In this document: positions 1 through 9,654 of the stretch, piece by piece
Layout of the letters: the number at the start of each line of letters is the position of its first letter
Position numbering within the stretch: position 1 is the stretch's first letter
Source of the DNA: Mariprofundus aestuarium
GTDB taxonomy: Bacteria; Pseudomonadota; Zetaproteobacteria; Mariprofundales; Mariprofundaceae
Assembly: GCF_002795805.1 (NCBI RefSeq)
Contig: NZ_CP018799.1
Coordinates: 2,039,001-2,103,000, forward strand
Length of the DNA: 64,000 nucleotides
Reading direction: 5' to 3'
Notes under the pieces: generated by a model
The model's database searches: none
The model's input: only the letters and a program-made list of their open reading frames with translations
What the model was told of the DNA's origin: nothing
Position numbers and translations under genes: made by a program

Positions 1-2
1 CT

Positions 3-620
3 GCACAGTTCTTCGACGCCATGAAAAAGGCCGCTCCGGCTTTATATGAAGAAGGCATCGCCCAGGGTGAACGCTACTTCTATATCCCGACACTCGGACG
101 CCATCGCGGTGTTGCCCACTTCTATCTGGAGAACTACGCCACAGATGATGCCGCAGCCGATTACGCGCTGGCCAGAACCGTTGGTGAGGCATCAATTGAC
201 AGCTACCTCGATATCCTGACTCAGGCACTGAGCAGCAGCGACAAGGCCAGTGACGAGCAGCAGGCTGCACAACTTGCCTACCACACCCTCTATTTCTTCC
301 AAGTCCTGACACTTGATCGCGGCACCACCACCGGCCTGCTGGTTCACAATCAGAACGATGTCGGCATCATGGGTTCACTGCCTGCCTATGTGGATCGTCA
401 GCTGTTACGTTCCTGGATTGATCGCATGCAGCCACCCCAGCATCAGCTTCTTAATGCGCTGGTTGCTGCCCTGCCGGAGAGCAAACCAGCACTTGTGGAT
501 GAAGCTGTGAAAAAGAGGCTGGCAGCGGTGGTGCGTAACCACTACCGCACCTATCCCGAAGCGATCGAGATGCAGGCCTCCGGCAATACGATCCCATCCA
601 CGGTGAAAAATCACAGCTGA
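3..620 (+). CDS. hemF: Oxygen-dependent coproporphyrinogen III oxidase (HemF-like), 5' end outside window
   Basis: HemF converts coproporphyrinogen III to protoporphyrinogen IX with O2 in haem synthesis. About 205 C-terminal residues are visible and the frame is open to the window edge, so the first ATG at 21 is internal. Family-like blocks are the segment RHRGVAHFYLEN, matching the PRGxGGxFFDDL region of HemF, and DRGTTTGL followed by IMGSLP, matching the DRGTxFGL and ILMSLPP blocks near the C-terminus. The match is recognisable but divergent, so a diverged HemF relative is possible. It ends about 100 bp before the next gene on the same strand, and no terminator was recognised. Confidence 0.72.
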   Translation, partial: AQFFDAMKKAAPALYEEGIAQGERYFYIPTLGRHRGVAHFYLENYATDDAAADYALARTVGEASIDSYLDILTQALSSSDKASDEQQAAQLAYHTLYFFQVLTLDRGTTTGLLVHNQNDVGIMGSLPAYVDRQLLRSWIDRMQPPQHQLLNALVAALPESKPALVDEAVKKRLAAVVRNHYRTYPEAIEMQASGNTIPSTVKNHS

Positions 621-723
621 TTCAGAATCCAGCAGAATGATGTAATCACCAGCCCTCTTCACGATGCAGCACTTATAGACTACGCTACATTCTTTCTGCT
701 GACTATTGAGAAGGAGGGATATC

Positions 724-2226
724 ATGAGCAACGCACCCCACATTCTGATTGGCGGAGCCAATCAGCATCAGGTCACACTCGATGCCAGCATGGCCAACCG
801 CCATGGCCTTATCGCAGGAGCAACCGGTACAGGTAAGACCGTGACACTGCAATCGGTTGCCGAAGGATTCTCTCGTATCGGCGTTCCGGTATTCATGGCC
901 GACATCAAAGGCGATCTTTCAGGCATTTCACAGGCGGGTAGACCACACAAGGAGATTGACCGCCGTATCGGTGAGATTGCCATTGATGGTTATAGCCAGC
1001 GCGGCAATCCGGTGCTGTTCTGGGATATCTTCGGACGCACAGGCCATCCGGTGCGCACAACGATCTCCGACATGGGGCCATTGCTGCTTTCAAACCTTCT
1101 GGATCTGAACGATACACAGAGCGGCGTACTCTATGCGACCTTCCGCATCGCCGATGATCAGGGGCTGCTGCTGCTCGACCTGAAGGATCTGCGCTCAATG
1201 CTCTCGTGGATGAACGAGCACGCTAAAGAGCTGAAGTCGGACTATGGTAATATCTCATCTGCCAGCATTGGTGCCATCCAGCGCGGCCTACTGGTTCTTG
1301 AAGAACAGGGTGCCGAAAACTTCTTTGGCGAGCCCGCGCTGAGGCTATCCGACCTGATGATGGTGGATTTCTCCGGCATGGGGGTGATCAGCCTGCTGGA
1401 TGTCACTGAACTGATCTCCAAATCGCCCAAGCTCTATGCAACCTTCCTGCTATGGCTGCTGGCTGAACTGTTTGAAAACCTGCCGGAGGTCGGGGATGCC
1501 GACAAACCGAAGATGGTGCTCTTTTTCGATGAAGCGCACCTGCTTTTCGACGGCGCACCGGAGGTACTTCTCGACAAGGTGGAGCAGGTTGTACGCCTGA
1601 TCCGCTCTAAGGGGGTCGGCGTCTACTTTGTGACCCAGAGTCCGCTTGATATCCCCGAAAGTGTGCTCGGCCAGCTGGGCATGCGCGTACAGCATGCATT
1701 AAGAGCATTTACGCCGAAGGACAAAAAAGCAGTGAAAACAGTTGCCGAAACATTCCGTCCGAACCCTGAACTCGACACCGCCACGGTGATTACTGAACTT
1801 GGGATTGGTGAAGCGCTGGTCTCCACGCTTGATGGCACAGGTGCACCCACGCAGGTGGAACGTATTCTCATCGCACCGCCGCAATCGCGTATCGGCCCTG
1901 CCTGCAGCGAGGAGCGGGCAACCATGATATCACGCTCGCCGGTAGGCGGCCGTTATGAGGAGTCCATCGATCGGGAATCAGCGCACGAGTTACTCAAAGC
2001 ACGGGCCAAAGAGGTCTCGCGTCGCGAAATGGCTGCCAAAGCGGAACAACAGCAACAGACCATGCGTGAACCTTCTGCACCCAAGCGGCCTCCCGGACGA
2101 CCTCGCGATACGATGGCTGAAACCATCATGAAGTCGGCAGCGCGTTCGGTTACCACAGCCATTAGTGGTGCCATAGGCCGCAGGCTTGTGCGCGGTCTGC
2201 TCGGCTCGCTGCTCGGCGGCAAGTAA
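724..2226 (+). CDS. yjgR: HerA-like P-loop ATPase, YjgR/DUF853 family
   Basis: A 500-residue cytoplasmic ATPase of the YjgR family, related to HerA/FtsK motors; its physiological role is not settled. Walker A GATGTGKT is at residues 32-39 and Walker B (MVLFFDEAH) at 264-272. The C-terminal tail is rich in Q, P, R and G and ends in a small glycine-rich helix ([15 protein letters not shown]), usual for this family. The start at 724 was chosen because AAGGAGGG at 711-718 lies 5 bases before it and the resulting length equals that of E. coli YjgR; an in-frame ATG at 706 has no such site. Nothing in the neighbours hints at function. Confidence 0.88.
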   Translation: MSNAPHILIGGANQHQVTLDASMANRHGLIAGATGTGKTVTLQSVAEGFSRIGVPVFMADIKGDLSGISQAGRPHKEIDRRIGEIAIDGYSQRGNPVLFWDIFGRTGHPVRTTISDMGPLLLSNLLDLNDTQSGVLYATFRIADDQGLLLLDLKDLRSMLSWMNEHAKELKSDYGNISSASIGAIQRGLLVLEEQGAENFFGEPALRLSDLMMVDFSGMGVISLLDVTELISKSPKLYATFLLWLLAELFENLPEVGDADKPKMVLFFDEAHLLFDGAPEVLLDKVEQVVRLIRSKGVGVYFVTQSPLDIPESVLGQLGMRVQHALRAFTPKDKKAVKTVAETFRPNPELDTATVITELGIGEALVSTLDGTGAPTQVERILIAPPQSRIGPACSEERATMISRSPVGGRYEESIDRESAHELLKARAKEVSRREMAAKAEQQQQTMREPSAPKRPPGRPRDTMAETIMKSAARSVTTAISGAIGRRLVRGLLGSLLGGK

Positions 2227-2418
2227 AGGAAACCCTGCAGCCATGATTTAAGTCTCTGAATCCAACGCACACGCAGTTGTCCTGAAACGATCAGGCCGCC
2301 CATGGCCTGCACGGACACCCTGACCTTTTCTGAGTACCCTTAACCATCACAGCCTCTGGCATAGGCGCTCAAAAAGGCAGATGATATCGCTGCAAAGAAC
2401 AAGTAAAAGAGGTGGCAT

Positions 2419-3339
2419 ATGCAACTGGCAATGGTGGGAATGGGTCGAATGGGTGGCAATATGGCAACACGGCTGGCACTGGCCGGACATTCCGTGACTG
2501 CATTCGATATTGATTTCAATACAGCACAGGCCGTTGCAGCCGGCCACCATGAGATTACCCCGGTAGTCAACTTCACAACACTGATCTCCACGCTGCCTGC
2601 GCCGCGCAGTATCTGGCTGATGGTGCCGCATCAGGTTGTCGACTCAACGATTACGGCGCTTCTGGAGGCTGGCCTTGAGTCCGGTGACCTGATTATTGAT
2701 GGCGGCAACTCCAACTACAAAGAGGGCCAAGAACGTGCCCTCAAACTTGAAAGTCACGGTATCCACTTCGCCGACTGTGGCACCTCCGGTGGCATCTGGG
2801 GCCTGAAGAACGGCTATAGCCTGATGATCGGCGGCAGCGATGTAGCCATTGATCGCATATCACCTGCATTGACTGCTCTTGCCGCCAATAGTGGCAAAGG
2901 CTGGGCGCATGTCGGCCCTGTTGGAGCAGGTCACTTCGTCAAGATGGTCCACAACGGCATCGAGTACGGCATGATGCAGGCCTTCGCTGAAGGTTTCGAG
3001 CTGATGCAGGCAAAATCAGAATTTAACCTTGATTTGCAGCAGATCGCTCAGGTCTGGCAGAAGGGATCGGTGGTGAGCTCATGGCTGCTTGACCTGACAG
3101 CCGATGCACTGCAGCAGGATGGTGATCTAACCAGCCTATCCGACTGGATGGATGACTCCGGTGAAGGACGCTGGACCATCAATGAATCGATAGATCTCGG
3201 TATTCCAACACCGGTGCTGACGCTGGCGCTGCAGATGCGCTTTCGCAGCAGGCAGAAGAACGCCTTTGCAGGAAAAGTCGTCAATGCCATGCGCGCCGGT
3301 TTCGGTGGCCACCCTATCAAACCGGCAGAGAAACCATGA
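2419..3339 (+). CDS. gnd: 6-phosphogluconate dehydrogenase, decarboxylating, short (about 300 aa) type
   Basis: Oxidises 6-phosphogluconate to ribulose 5-phosphate and CO2, the last oxidative step of the pentose phosphate pathway. The 306-residue length fits the short GntZ/YqeC-type enzymes rather than the 470-residue E. coli form. Visible are the Rossmann loop GMGRMG (7-12), the substrate loop IDGGNSN (93-99), GTSGG (121-125) and the catalytic K175 with N179 and E182. Aspartate at the end of the second beta strand (FD, residue 30) suggests NAD+ rather than NADP+ preference; this is inference. First gene of gnd-zwf-pgl; its stop overlaps the zwf start by four bases, so translation is probably coupled. 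Confidence 0.93.
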   Translation: MQLAMVGMGRMGGNMATRLALAGHSVTAFDIDFNTAQAVAAGHHEITPVVNFTTLISTLPAPRSIWLMVPHQVVDSTITALLEAGLESGDLIIDGGNSNYKEGQERALKLESHGIHFADCGTSGGIWGLKNGYSLMIGGSDVAIDRISPALTALAANSGKGWAHVGPVGAGHFVKMVHNGIEYGMMQAFAEGFELMQAKSEFNLDLQQIAQVWQKGSVVSSWLLDLTADALQQDGDLTSLSDWMDDSGEGRWTINESIDLGIPTPVLTLALQMRFRSRQKNAFAGKVVNAMRAGFGGHPIKPAEKP

Positions 3340-4856
3340 ACAGCACGTCAGTTCCGCAACCTGAACCCTGTAACATTGTCATCTTCGGTGCTTCCGGAGA
3401 CCTGACCAAACGCAAACTGCTGCCTGCACTGGCACGCATGCACCACTGGAACCTGATTGCCCCGAACTCACGCATCACAGGTATTGTGCGTAATCATGAA
3501 TGGGATATTGATCACTGGCGCAGCTATGTGCATGACGCACTGCAGCAGTTTCGCCCCGACTGCCTGAGTGATACGGCCGCATGGCAATCAATCAGCGACA
3601 TGCTGGCACTGACAGTTGGTGATCTCTCCGATGCTCAGACCTATACGCGGCTGCAGGAAACATTGATCAGCGCCGATGGTAAAACCAATGTCCTGTTCTA
3701 TCTGGCCATTCCTCCTGAGTGGTATGAACGAGTTGCCTCCAACCTCAATGCAGCAGGGCTGCTGAATGAGAGCAGTGGCTTTCGCCGTATCGTCATCGAG
3801 AAACCATTCGGCAGTGATCTCGCCTCGGCCAGAGAACTCAATCGTACCCTGCGCGAACATATGAAGGAGCGGCAGATCTACCGTATCGACCACTACCTCG
3901 GTAAAGAGGGTGTACAGAACCTGATGGTATTCCGCTTTGCCAATACCGTGTTTGAACCGCTATGGAACCGCAACTATATCGATCATGTACAGATATCCGT
4001 ATCCGAGAGTCTGGGGGTAGAGTACAGGGCTGGTTATTATGAAAAAGCCGGCGCACTGATTGATATGATTCAGAGCCACCTGATTCAGGTGATGACACTG
4101 GTAGCCATGGAGTCACCGGTCTCCCTTGATGGTGATGCCGTGCGTGATGAAAAGGTAAAGGTGCTCAAAGCTGTACGTCCGATTCCGGCTGACCGGGTCA
4201 GTGAATTTGCCGTTCGTGCCCAGTACGCTGGTGGTACAGTTGAAGGCAAACGCATTCCGGCCTACCGCGATGAACCCGGAGTTGATCCGGACTCCACGAT
4301 TGAAACCTTTGCCGCTATCAAACTCTATATCGATAACTGGCGCTGGCAGGATGTACCGTTCCTGCTACGTACCGGCAAGCGACTGCCCAATCGTGTCTCT
4401 GAAATCGCTATCCGTTTTAAACGGCCACCGATGAATCTTTTCTCCGAGAGTAGTAGCCAACTGCCGCAAAATGAGCTGATCTTCCGCCTGCATCCCGACG
4501 AGGGAATGGTCTACCTGCTCAATGCCAAATTGCCGGGATTGAACGACCAGCTGCGTGAGCTGGCACTGGATGCGCCCTATGCCGTGGCAGGCGCGGACTC
4601 TCCGGAGGCCTATGAGACACTGCTTCACGATGCCCTGCTCGGCCAGAACGCGCTCTTCTCCCGCGCCGATGAAGTTGAGGAGTCATGGCGCATCGTCACC
4701 CCAGTGATGGATGCCTGGAAGCAGAAACAGAGCATCCGATTCTATGAGGCGGGCAGTTGGGATATCCCTGAAATTGAAACCATGATGCAGGGGTGTGTGG
4801 GCTGCTGGCGTGACCTCTCGGAGCATCACCAGCATGGATATTCGAAAAGCACCTGA
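3336..4856 (+). CDS. zwf: Glucose-6-phosphate 1-dehydrogenase
   Basis: Oxidises glucose 6-phosphate to 6-phosphogluconolactone, the entry to the oxidative pentose phosphate pathway. At 506 residues it is full length. The N-terminal nucleotide motif GASGDLTKRKL is near residue 18, and the substrate and catalytic block RIDHYLGKEG is near 182-192, with the conserved His-Asp pair. It overlaps gnd (ATGA) and runs into pgl, so all three oxidative steps are translated as one unit. The order gnd-zwf-pgl is reversed relative to pathway order. Confidence 0.96.
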   Translation: MNSTSVPQPEPCNIVIFGASGDLTKRKLLPALARMHHWNLIAPNSRITGIVRNHEWDIDHWRSYVHDALQQFRPDCLSDTAAWQSISDMLALTVGDLSDAQTYTRLQETLISADGKTNVLFYLAIPPEWYERVASNLNAAGLLNESSGFRRIVIEKPFGSDLASARELNRTLREHMKERQIYRIDHYLGKEGVQNLMVFRFANTVFEPLWNRNYIDHVQISVSESLGVEYRAGYYEKAGALIDMIQSHLIQVMTLVAMESPVSLDGDAVRDEKVKVLKAVRPIPADRVSEFAVRAQYAGGTVEGKRIPAYRDEPGVDPDSTIETFAAIKLYIDNWRWQDVPFLLRTGKRLPNRVSEIAIRFKRPPMNLFSESSSQLPQNELIFRLHPDEGMVYLLNAKLPGLNDQLRELALDAPYAVAGADSPEAYETLLHDALLGQNALFSRADEVEESWRIVTPVMDAWKQKQSIRFYEAGSWDIPEIETMMQGCVGCWRDLSEHHQHGYSKST

Positions 4857-5541
4857 TCCACACGCGCTTGCCCGGCAGGCTGCTGAATATATTGCCGAGC
4901 GTATCGCGGCGGTATTAAGTCAGCGTGAGCACTGTCATCTGGCACTGGCTGGCGGCAACACCCCCAGAGCCCTCTATGCACTGCTGCGCGGCATGGATCT
5001 GTCGTGGTCACGCCTGCACTTCTGGTTTAGCGATGAGCGCTGCCTGCCGGCAGGTGATGCGCAGCGTAACGACACAATGGTCAAAGAGGTGCTGCTGGCA
5101 GGTTTGCCTCTCCCGCAGGCACAACTGCATAGCATTACTGCAGAGCTCGGCCCGGAAGCAGCTGCCCAACAGTACACTAAAGAACTGAGCCACATTGAAC
5201 GACTGGATATTGTGCTGCTGGGGCTTGGTGAGGATGGTCATACAGCCAGCCTTTTTCCTGACAATTCAGCTCTGGCTATGCAAAACCGGGCAGTGCCTGT
5301 TCATCATGCCCCGAAACCACCTGCACAACGGGTATCTCTGAGCCTGAACTGCATCAGAGAAGCTGATGAACGCGTTGTCATAGCCGCAGGTAAGGAGAAA
5401 CGAGAGGCTCTGGCTCGTATTCTTGCCGGCGAGGAGGTGCCAGCGGCCATGATTGGTGAGGCAGTATGGTTCGTTGATGAGGCAGCCATTGCCGGCCTAT
5501 GCGGCGAAGCTCCCACACAGTGTCAGCAAATAAGAGCGTGA
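4834..5541 (+). CDS. pgl: 6-phosphogluconolactonase
   Basis: Hydrolyses 6-phosphogluconolactone, the second step of the oxidative pentose phosphate pathway. About 235 residues of the DevB/SOL family, with the signature LALAGGNTP near the N-terminus, SDERCLP, and GLGEDGHTASLFP around residue 130. ATG 4834 was chosen: GGAG lies 10 bases upstream and the family N-terminus aligns from there. A GTG at 4795 would add 13 unlikely residues. It overlaps the end of zwf by 23 bases. The first 6S-like RNA gene begins about 35 bp after its stop. Confidence 0.92.
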   Translation: MDIRKAPDPHALARQAAEYIAERIAAVLSQREHCHLALAGGNTPRALYALLRGMDLSWSRLHFWFSDERCLPAGDAQRNDTMVKEVLLAGLPLPQAQLHSITAELGPEAAAQQYTKELSHIERLDIVLLGLGEDGHTASLFPDNSALAMQNRAVPVHHAPKPPAQRVSLSLNCIREADERVVIAAGKEKREALARILAGEEVPAAMIGEAVWFVDEAAIAGLCGEAPTQCQQIRA

Positions 5542-5566
5542 GTGCAGTGCAACGGCTTGCTTCGCA

Positions 5567-5577
5567 TATAATGAGTT
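5567..5577 (+). promoter_or_regulatory. Probable -10 element for 6S-like RNA copy A
   Basis: A perfect TATAAT stands at 5567-5572, just after pgl and 5 bases before the outer stem of RNA copy A. No good -35 hexamer is seen at 16-18 bases, so this may be a weak or non-sigma70-consensus promoter. Placement by sequence only. Confidence 0.5.
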
Positions 5578-5740
5578 CGTTGTACTGGCCTTGTGACTTA
5601 TAAAGTTAGGTCGATGTATGCTAAATGGGGACTTTTAAACTAGGTTTGTATGAACCCCTAAACCGAAGTGCCTGATACCGGGACGCCCCCCTTTACTATT
5701 AAATGATTCACTATTTATAGGTCACAAAACCAGTGCAATG
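5578..5740 (+). ncRNA. ssrS: 6S RNA-like gene, copy A (of four)
   Basis: 6S RNA binds sigma70 RNA polymerase by mimicking an open promoter. The outer stem is formed by 5578-5597 and 5721-5740: 20 positions with only two mismatches next to each other and several G-U pairs. Inside lie the conserved 5' block (GGTCGATG, compare AGCCGAT of E. coli 6S) and a 3' block ATGATTCACTATTTATAGG, a decayed form of the GGGTTCA...TTACAG block. It is the most diverged copy, lacking the GCGGCGCC segment of the others. No terminator follows, so it may be transcribed through into copy B. Confidence 0.68.
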
Positions 5741-5780
5741 ACACGTTTGGCACTAAATATGCTTATAGATTTGCGACAGC

Positions 5781-5948
5781 TCGCTGCTCTAGTTTTGTGA
5801 CTTATAAAGCTGGGCCGATGTATGCTGAATGGGAGCTTATATACCCAGGTTGTGTGAATCCCTGAACTGGGATACCTGATACCGGGATGCGGCGCCCCCC
5901 TTACTTGAAAGGGTTCAGTATTTATAGGTTACAAAACCAGAGCAGCGA
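5781..5948 (+). ncRNA. ssrS: 6S RNA-like gene, copy B (of four)
   Basis: Outer stem 5781-5801 pairs with 5928-5948 over 21 positions with one A-C mismatch and one G-U. The 5' strand carries GGGCCGATG (5812-5820) and the 3' strand GGGTTCA (5910-5916) followed by TTTATAGG, which match the conserved single-stranded blocks of proteobacterial 6S RNA (AGCCGAT; GGGTTCAAGGGTTACAG). The internal parts align closely with copies C and D. An intrinsic terminator follows directly. A TATAGA at 5764-5769 could be its -10, but the spacing to any -35 is poor. Confidence 0.8.
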
Positions 5949-5957
5949 CACGACGGC

Positions 5958-6003
5958 AAAGGCCTGCCAGCCCCTCCTCCCTTTCTGGCAGGCCTTTTCT
6001 TTT
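5958..6003 (+). terminator. Intrinsic terminator of 6S-like copies A/B
   Basis: Stem AAAGGCCTGCCAG (5958-5970) pairs with CTGGCAGGCCTTT (from 5985) around a pyrimidine-rich loop, followed by a T-rich tract. The same GGCCTGCC stem ends copies C and D. The tal gene converges from the other side. Confidence 0.88.
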
Positions 6004-6048
6004 CTATTTTTCCAGTCCCTATAGGAGAGAGTCATTCGCAGCATCTTT

Positions 6049-6999
6049 TCAGGCTCTGGCTGAAAGCATGGCCTCCAGCTTGAGCTGGTCTGCAGTGAAG
6101 CTGCGGATGCCTTCGGCCAGCTTTTCACCGGCCATGGCATCCTCGTTGAGCTGCCAGCGAAACTCCCCCTCACTGAGAGGCTCTTCTCGCTCAGTCCGTG
6201 TGCCATCATCGAGGAGTTTGCGTTCCACCGCATCGCAGGAGATCTCCAGTTCCTGCATCAACGCCGGGCTGATCGTCAATCGGTCGCAGCCTGCAAGCTC
6301 AAGTATTTCGCCGATATTGCGGAAACTCGCCCCCATCACCTCTGTCGGGTAATTGCATCGCTTGTAGTAGCGGTAGATCTTCTGCACCGACTGCACACCC
6401 GGATCCTCCGCGGCGGTGTAATCAAGGCCTCTTTTTGCCTTGTACCAGTCGAAGATCCGGCCAACGAAGGGGGAGATTAGGAACACCCCTGCATCTGCAC
6501 TGGCACGCGCCTGTGCCATCGAGAAGAGCAGTGTCAGGTTGCAGTTGATGCCATCGCGCTGCAGCTGCTCGGCGGCGCGTATCCCCTCCCAGGTGGAGGC
6601 GATCTTGATCAGGACACGCTCAGTTCCTACGCCGTGAGCGGCATAGAGATCGATCAGCTTGTGCACACGGCTTACGGTGGCATCGCAGTCAAAGGAGAGA
6701 CGGGCATCAACCTCGGTAGAGATACGGCCGGGAATTATATCCAGCACCTCGCGACCGATCATCACTGCCAGCATATCACCCGCATCCTCGATCAGCCCTG
6801 CATGGTCACCTCCCTGCCCCCTGGCCCAGACCAGTGCCTCATCGATAAAGTGGGCGTACTCCGGCTGGCTTACCGCCTTGAGCAGCAGGGAGGGGTTGGT
6901 GGTGGCATCAACGGGGCGCCATTTACGGATCGCCTCGATATCACCGGTATCGGCAACAACCGTTGTCATCCGGCGAAGCTGTTCAAGTCTTGTCTCCAT
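6049..6999 (-). CDS. tal: Transaldolase (TalB type)
   Basis: Moves a dihydroxyacetone unit between sugar phosphates in the non-oxidative pentose phosphate pathway. At 316 residues it equals E. coli TalB. The substrate loop [10 protein letters not shown] is at 30-39 and the Schiff-base lysine is K132 in [11 protein letters not shown], the same number as in TalB. It converges on the gnd-zwf-pgl operon across the two 6S-like genes, so both pathway branches sit within 5 kb. A good GGAGAGG site precedes the start. Transketolase is not in the window. Confidence 0.96.
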   Translation of the reverse strand: METRLEQLRRMTTVVADTGDIEAIRKWRPVDATTNPSLLLKAVSQPEYAHFIDEALVWARGQGGDHAGLIEDAGDMLAVMIGREVLDIIPGRISTEVDARLSFDCDATVSRVHKLIDLYAAHGVGTERVLIKIASTWEGIRAAEQLQRDGINCNLTLLFSMAQARASADAGVFLISPFVGRIFDWYKAKRGLDYTAAEDPGVQSVQKIYRYYKRCNYPTEVMGASFRNIGEILELAGCDRLTISPALMQELEISCDAVERKLLDDGTRTEREEPLSEGEFRWQLNEDAMAGEKLAEGIRSFTADQLKLEAMLSARA

Positions 7000-7169
7000 A
7001 GCACCTCTCCTTCACGTTCAACAGACGCATTCGAGGGTAACGTACCCGCTGTCCGTTGCTTTATTATAGCAGAGTGGAAGAGCCGCGGCAGGCTTCACTA
7101 GCAGAGATGCAGCCATTCTCAACGCTGCTGGTTTAAGCTATAGTACAAATATCACTGGAGGAGAAGGTG

Positions 7170-7226
7170 ATGCCCCATACAGAAGCTATCGCTAAAGCCG
7201 GCATCGTCTGCCAGCCTGTAACATAA
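7170..7226 (+). CDS. Possible 18-residue peptide upstream of the CHASE2 operon
   Basis: A short frame (starts MPHTEAIAK, ends PVT) begins 6 bases or fewer after GGAGGAGAAGG, a much stronger ribosome site than most nearby genes have. It stops 24 bases before the CHASE2 gene. It has no membrane segment or recognisable motif. It could be a leader peptide, the remnant of a decayed gene, or chance; only the ribosome site and spacing support it. Confidence 0.22.
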   Translation: MPHTEAIAKAGIVCQPVT

Positions 7227-7250
7227 CTAAGAGAGGGGTCGGAACCGCCC

Positions 7251-8969
7251 ATGCAATTGAAACGTCTTATCGGTCAACTTCTCAACATGCGCACCCATCT
7301 CGCCGAGCGCATCGCACAACTGTTGAAGTACAGCTTTTACCTCTACCTTGCCGGCCTGTTCAGCATCTTCGCTGTGCTTGATGCCACCGTACTGCATGTG
7401 ACCAGCGAGATGCGCCAGACGGCGTTCGATACCATGGTGCGCTACCGTATTGTGGTGCCGAAACCCGACCCCGCCATCATCATCGTAGACATCAATGAGG
7501 CTAGTCTGGCAGCTATGGCCGCAGATTATGGGCGCTGGCCATGGCCGCGCCAGGTGCTCGGGGAGTTCCTCGAGCAGGTTGAGAAGCAACAACCCAAAGC
7601 AGTGGTCTTCGATATCCTGTTCAGTGATGCGGATATCTATAACCCCGACAGCGACGCCTATTTCGAGGCCGCCATTGCAGCCAGCAGCAACACCTTCTTT
7701 CCGATGCTGCGCCTTGATCCCGCCAGCGACCATCTGAGCCAGATTAAGCCGACCATGATTCCCGGCGTCACAGCGCTGCCGGACACACAGCCGGATGGGG
7801 ATGCAACAATGGCAATAGTGCTGCCACACTTCCAGTCCGCCATCGATGGAGGCCGTCTTGGACTGCACAACATCTACCCGGATGTAGATGGCGTGGCACG
7901 CCGTTACAATGTCTATCGCAAGGATTATGGCTGGAGGCTGCCGACACTGCCGTCACGCATCGCATCCGAATTTGGCTGGAATAAGCCGGATGCACAGCAG
8001 GTGCTGCTCAACTGGCGCGGCAAGCCGTTCACCTACCACTATGTAAGTTTCAGCGACATTTTTACGGACATGAGCAGGAAAGAGAAAACACGGCCCCAGG
8101 ATGAGTTCAGAGACAAGATTGTCATCATCGGATCGACAGCCCCCAGCCTGTTCGATATCAAGGCAACGCCGATGAGCCGCATGTTCCCCGGCGTGGAGAT
8201 CCTCGCCACGGCGATCGACAACTTCAAACATGACGATGCACTGCGCTTTCCGGAGGGCCGTATCTGGTACCTGCTGATCACCCTGCTAATCATCTGGTTA
8301 ACGGCATGGGGCTTTTACCGCAATACCGGCCGCGACAAGATCGACCGCCTCTTCGGTCTGTCACAGCTGATCCTGATCACCATCACCTACGCCAGCATCA
8401 ACCTGACCAACACCTACATCAATCTCACCGGCCCTGTAACGGTCGGGCTGGCATTTTTCACACTCGCCCGCCTCTACGCCATGGCAACCGGCAAGGCGCT
8501 ACTGCAGAACATGGTACGTGCGGCCACTGCGTGCAGTGGAGAGCTGCAGGCCACGCTGCTGCTGATCCGGCTTGATAACGTGCGCCATGTGATCCGCCAT
8601 AGCGACCTAGAGAAGGTCCGTAACGAACTGGAAAAGGTGGGCAGGCAACCCAAGAGTGTAGAGGCGATCAACGGCGAGCAGAGAGGGATATGGGAACTCT
8701 TCGAGCATACACTGGCCATCTCATGGATTGCACAGGTGCAGGACCAGGATGCACTAGCCGCCATTCAGCGGGATATTGATGCGCTTCTGGCTGCCATGCC
8801 AGTGGCATTGCAGCGGCACCTTGACCTGCCCGATAATGCGGCGAGGCACTTCATCCATCGCGGCCTCATTGCAGGTGGCAAGGCGGCTCCGGCAGGCTGG
8901 CGCCTGATGTTCGCTGAGGCACTACTGGAGTGGGACGGGCAGGAGAAAGCAGGTGAGAGGATTCAATGA
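7251..8969 (+). CDS. CHASE2-domain membrane protein without a recognised output domain
   Basis: The 572-residue protein has an N-terminal membrane helix (about 27-50), a large extracytoplasmic CHASE2-like region (about 60-345; landmarks PAIIIVDINEASL, GRWPWPR, VVFDILFSD, KIVIIGSTAP), then two or three membrane helices (about 347-365 and 378-415). CHASE2 is normally the sensor of cyclases, kinases or GGDEF proteins. Here the roughly 155 cytoplasmic residues after the helices show no GGDEF, cyclase, HisKA or kinase motif and look helical. It is first in an operon with an SH3 lipoprotein and an M48 protease, each overlapping by the ATGA pattern or nearly so. The signal sensed is unknown. Confidence 0.8.
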   Translation: MQLKRLIGQLLNMRTHLAERIAQLLKYSFYLYLAGLFSIFAVLDATVLHVTSEMRQTAFDTMVRYRIVVPKPDPAIIIVDINEASLAAMAADYGRWPWPRQVLGEFLEQVEKQQPKAVVFDILFSDADIYNPDSDAYFEAAIAASSNTFFPMLRLDPASDHLSQIKPTMIPGVTALPDTQPDGDATMAIVLPHFQSAIDGGRLGLHNIYPDVDGVARRYNVYRKDYGWRLPTLPSRIASEFGWNKPDAQQVLLNWRGKPFTYHYVSFSDIFTDMSRKEKTRPQDEFRDKIVIIGSTAPSLFDIKATPMSRMFPGVEILATAIDNFKHDDALRFPEGRIWYLLITLLIIWLTAWGFYRNTGRDKIDRLFGLSQLILITITYASINLTNTYINLTGPVTVGLAFFTLARLYAMATGKALLQNMVRAATACSGELQATLLLIRLDNVRHVIRHSDLEKVRNELEKVGRQPKSVEAINGEQRGIWELFEHTLAISWIAQVQDQDALAAIQRDIDALLAAMPVALQRHLDLPDNAARHFIHRGLIAGGKAAPAGWRLMFAEALLEWDGQEKAGERIQ

Positions 8970-9643
8970 GAAATAATATGCATATTCCAACTATTCTTAT
9001 GATTGCGTTGCTGGCCACCCTGCTGGGCTGCCAGGCCGAAGCGCCACCGCAGCCGACAGCTATACAACCAGTGGCTGAAAATCAGCCGTTCATACCTGTT
9101 GCAGGGCCAGCCGCAAAGGTGGCGAACTCTACCATGGCGGTGAAGAAGGATCCGCTATCCCCTACTCCACAACCTCTAGCCAAAGCCTTTGCCAGCAGCA
9201 CCCCAGCCACCAGTGAAAGTGGTGCAGCGATCAAGGCCGACGACATCAGGGCAGAGCCATTCGGCGATGCAAATGTCGTGGGTCGACTGGCAACCGACGA
9301 CAAAGTGGATATCCTCAAGAGGGATGGTGGCTGGTTTCAGATTAACAGCCAGAAGGGTAACGGCTGGGTTCGCATGCTCAGCATCCGCAAGGGTGAAGCA
9401 TCCAAAGGCAGTAGCGCCTATGGAGTGCTGGGGCTGGCTTCAGGGCGCGCCGGAACCGGCAAAGTGGTCGCCACCACCGGCATCCGGGGACTGAACGAGG
9501 AGGAGCTTCAGGCGGCCCGGTTCAATGAGGCGGAGGTCAAGCTGGCCGAGTCCTACGCCAGCAGCAAACCCGAGGCGGCTTCTTTCGCAGCCCAGGGCAA
9601 GCTTGTTTCGCGCCCGTTCAATTACCTGGCGGTTCCGAAATGA
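8966..9643 (+). CDS. Lipoprotein with bacterial SH3 domain
   Basis: 225 residues. A signal peptide ends in the lipobox LLGC at about residue 22, so the mature protein is probably anchored by lipid in the envelope. A Pro/Ala-rich linker follows, then an SH3 domain (about 80-140, VVGRLATDDKVDILKRDGGW and NGWVRM) of the type that binds peptidoglycan or peptide ligands. The C-terminal part contains RGLNEEELQAA, which resembles the tail of SH3-associated proteins found beside M48 proteases. The start overlaps the CHASE2 stop (ATGA); ATG 8978 is an alternative start. It lies between the CHASE2 protein and the protease, so it may link sensing to proteolysis in the periplasm; that is inference. Confidence 0.8.
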   Translation: MRNNMHIPTILMIALLATLLGCQAEAPPQPTAIQPVAENQPFIPVAGPAAKVANSTMAVKKDPLSPTPQPLAKAFASSTPATSESGAAIKADDIRAEPFGDANVVGRLATDDKVDILKRDGGWFQINSQKGNGWVRMLSIRKGEASKGSSAYGVLGLASGRAGTGKVVATTGIRGLNEEELQAARFNEAEVKLAESYASSKPEAASFAAQGKLVSRPFNYLAVPK

Positions 9644-9654
9644 GAGGGTTCAGC

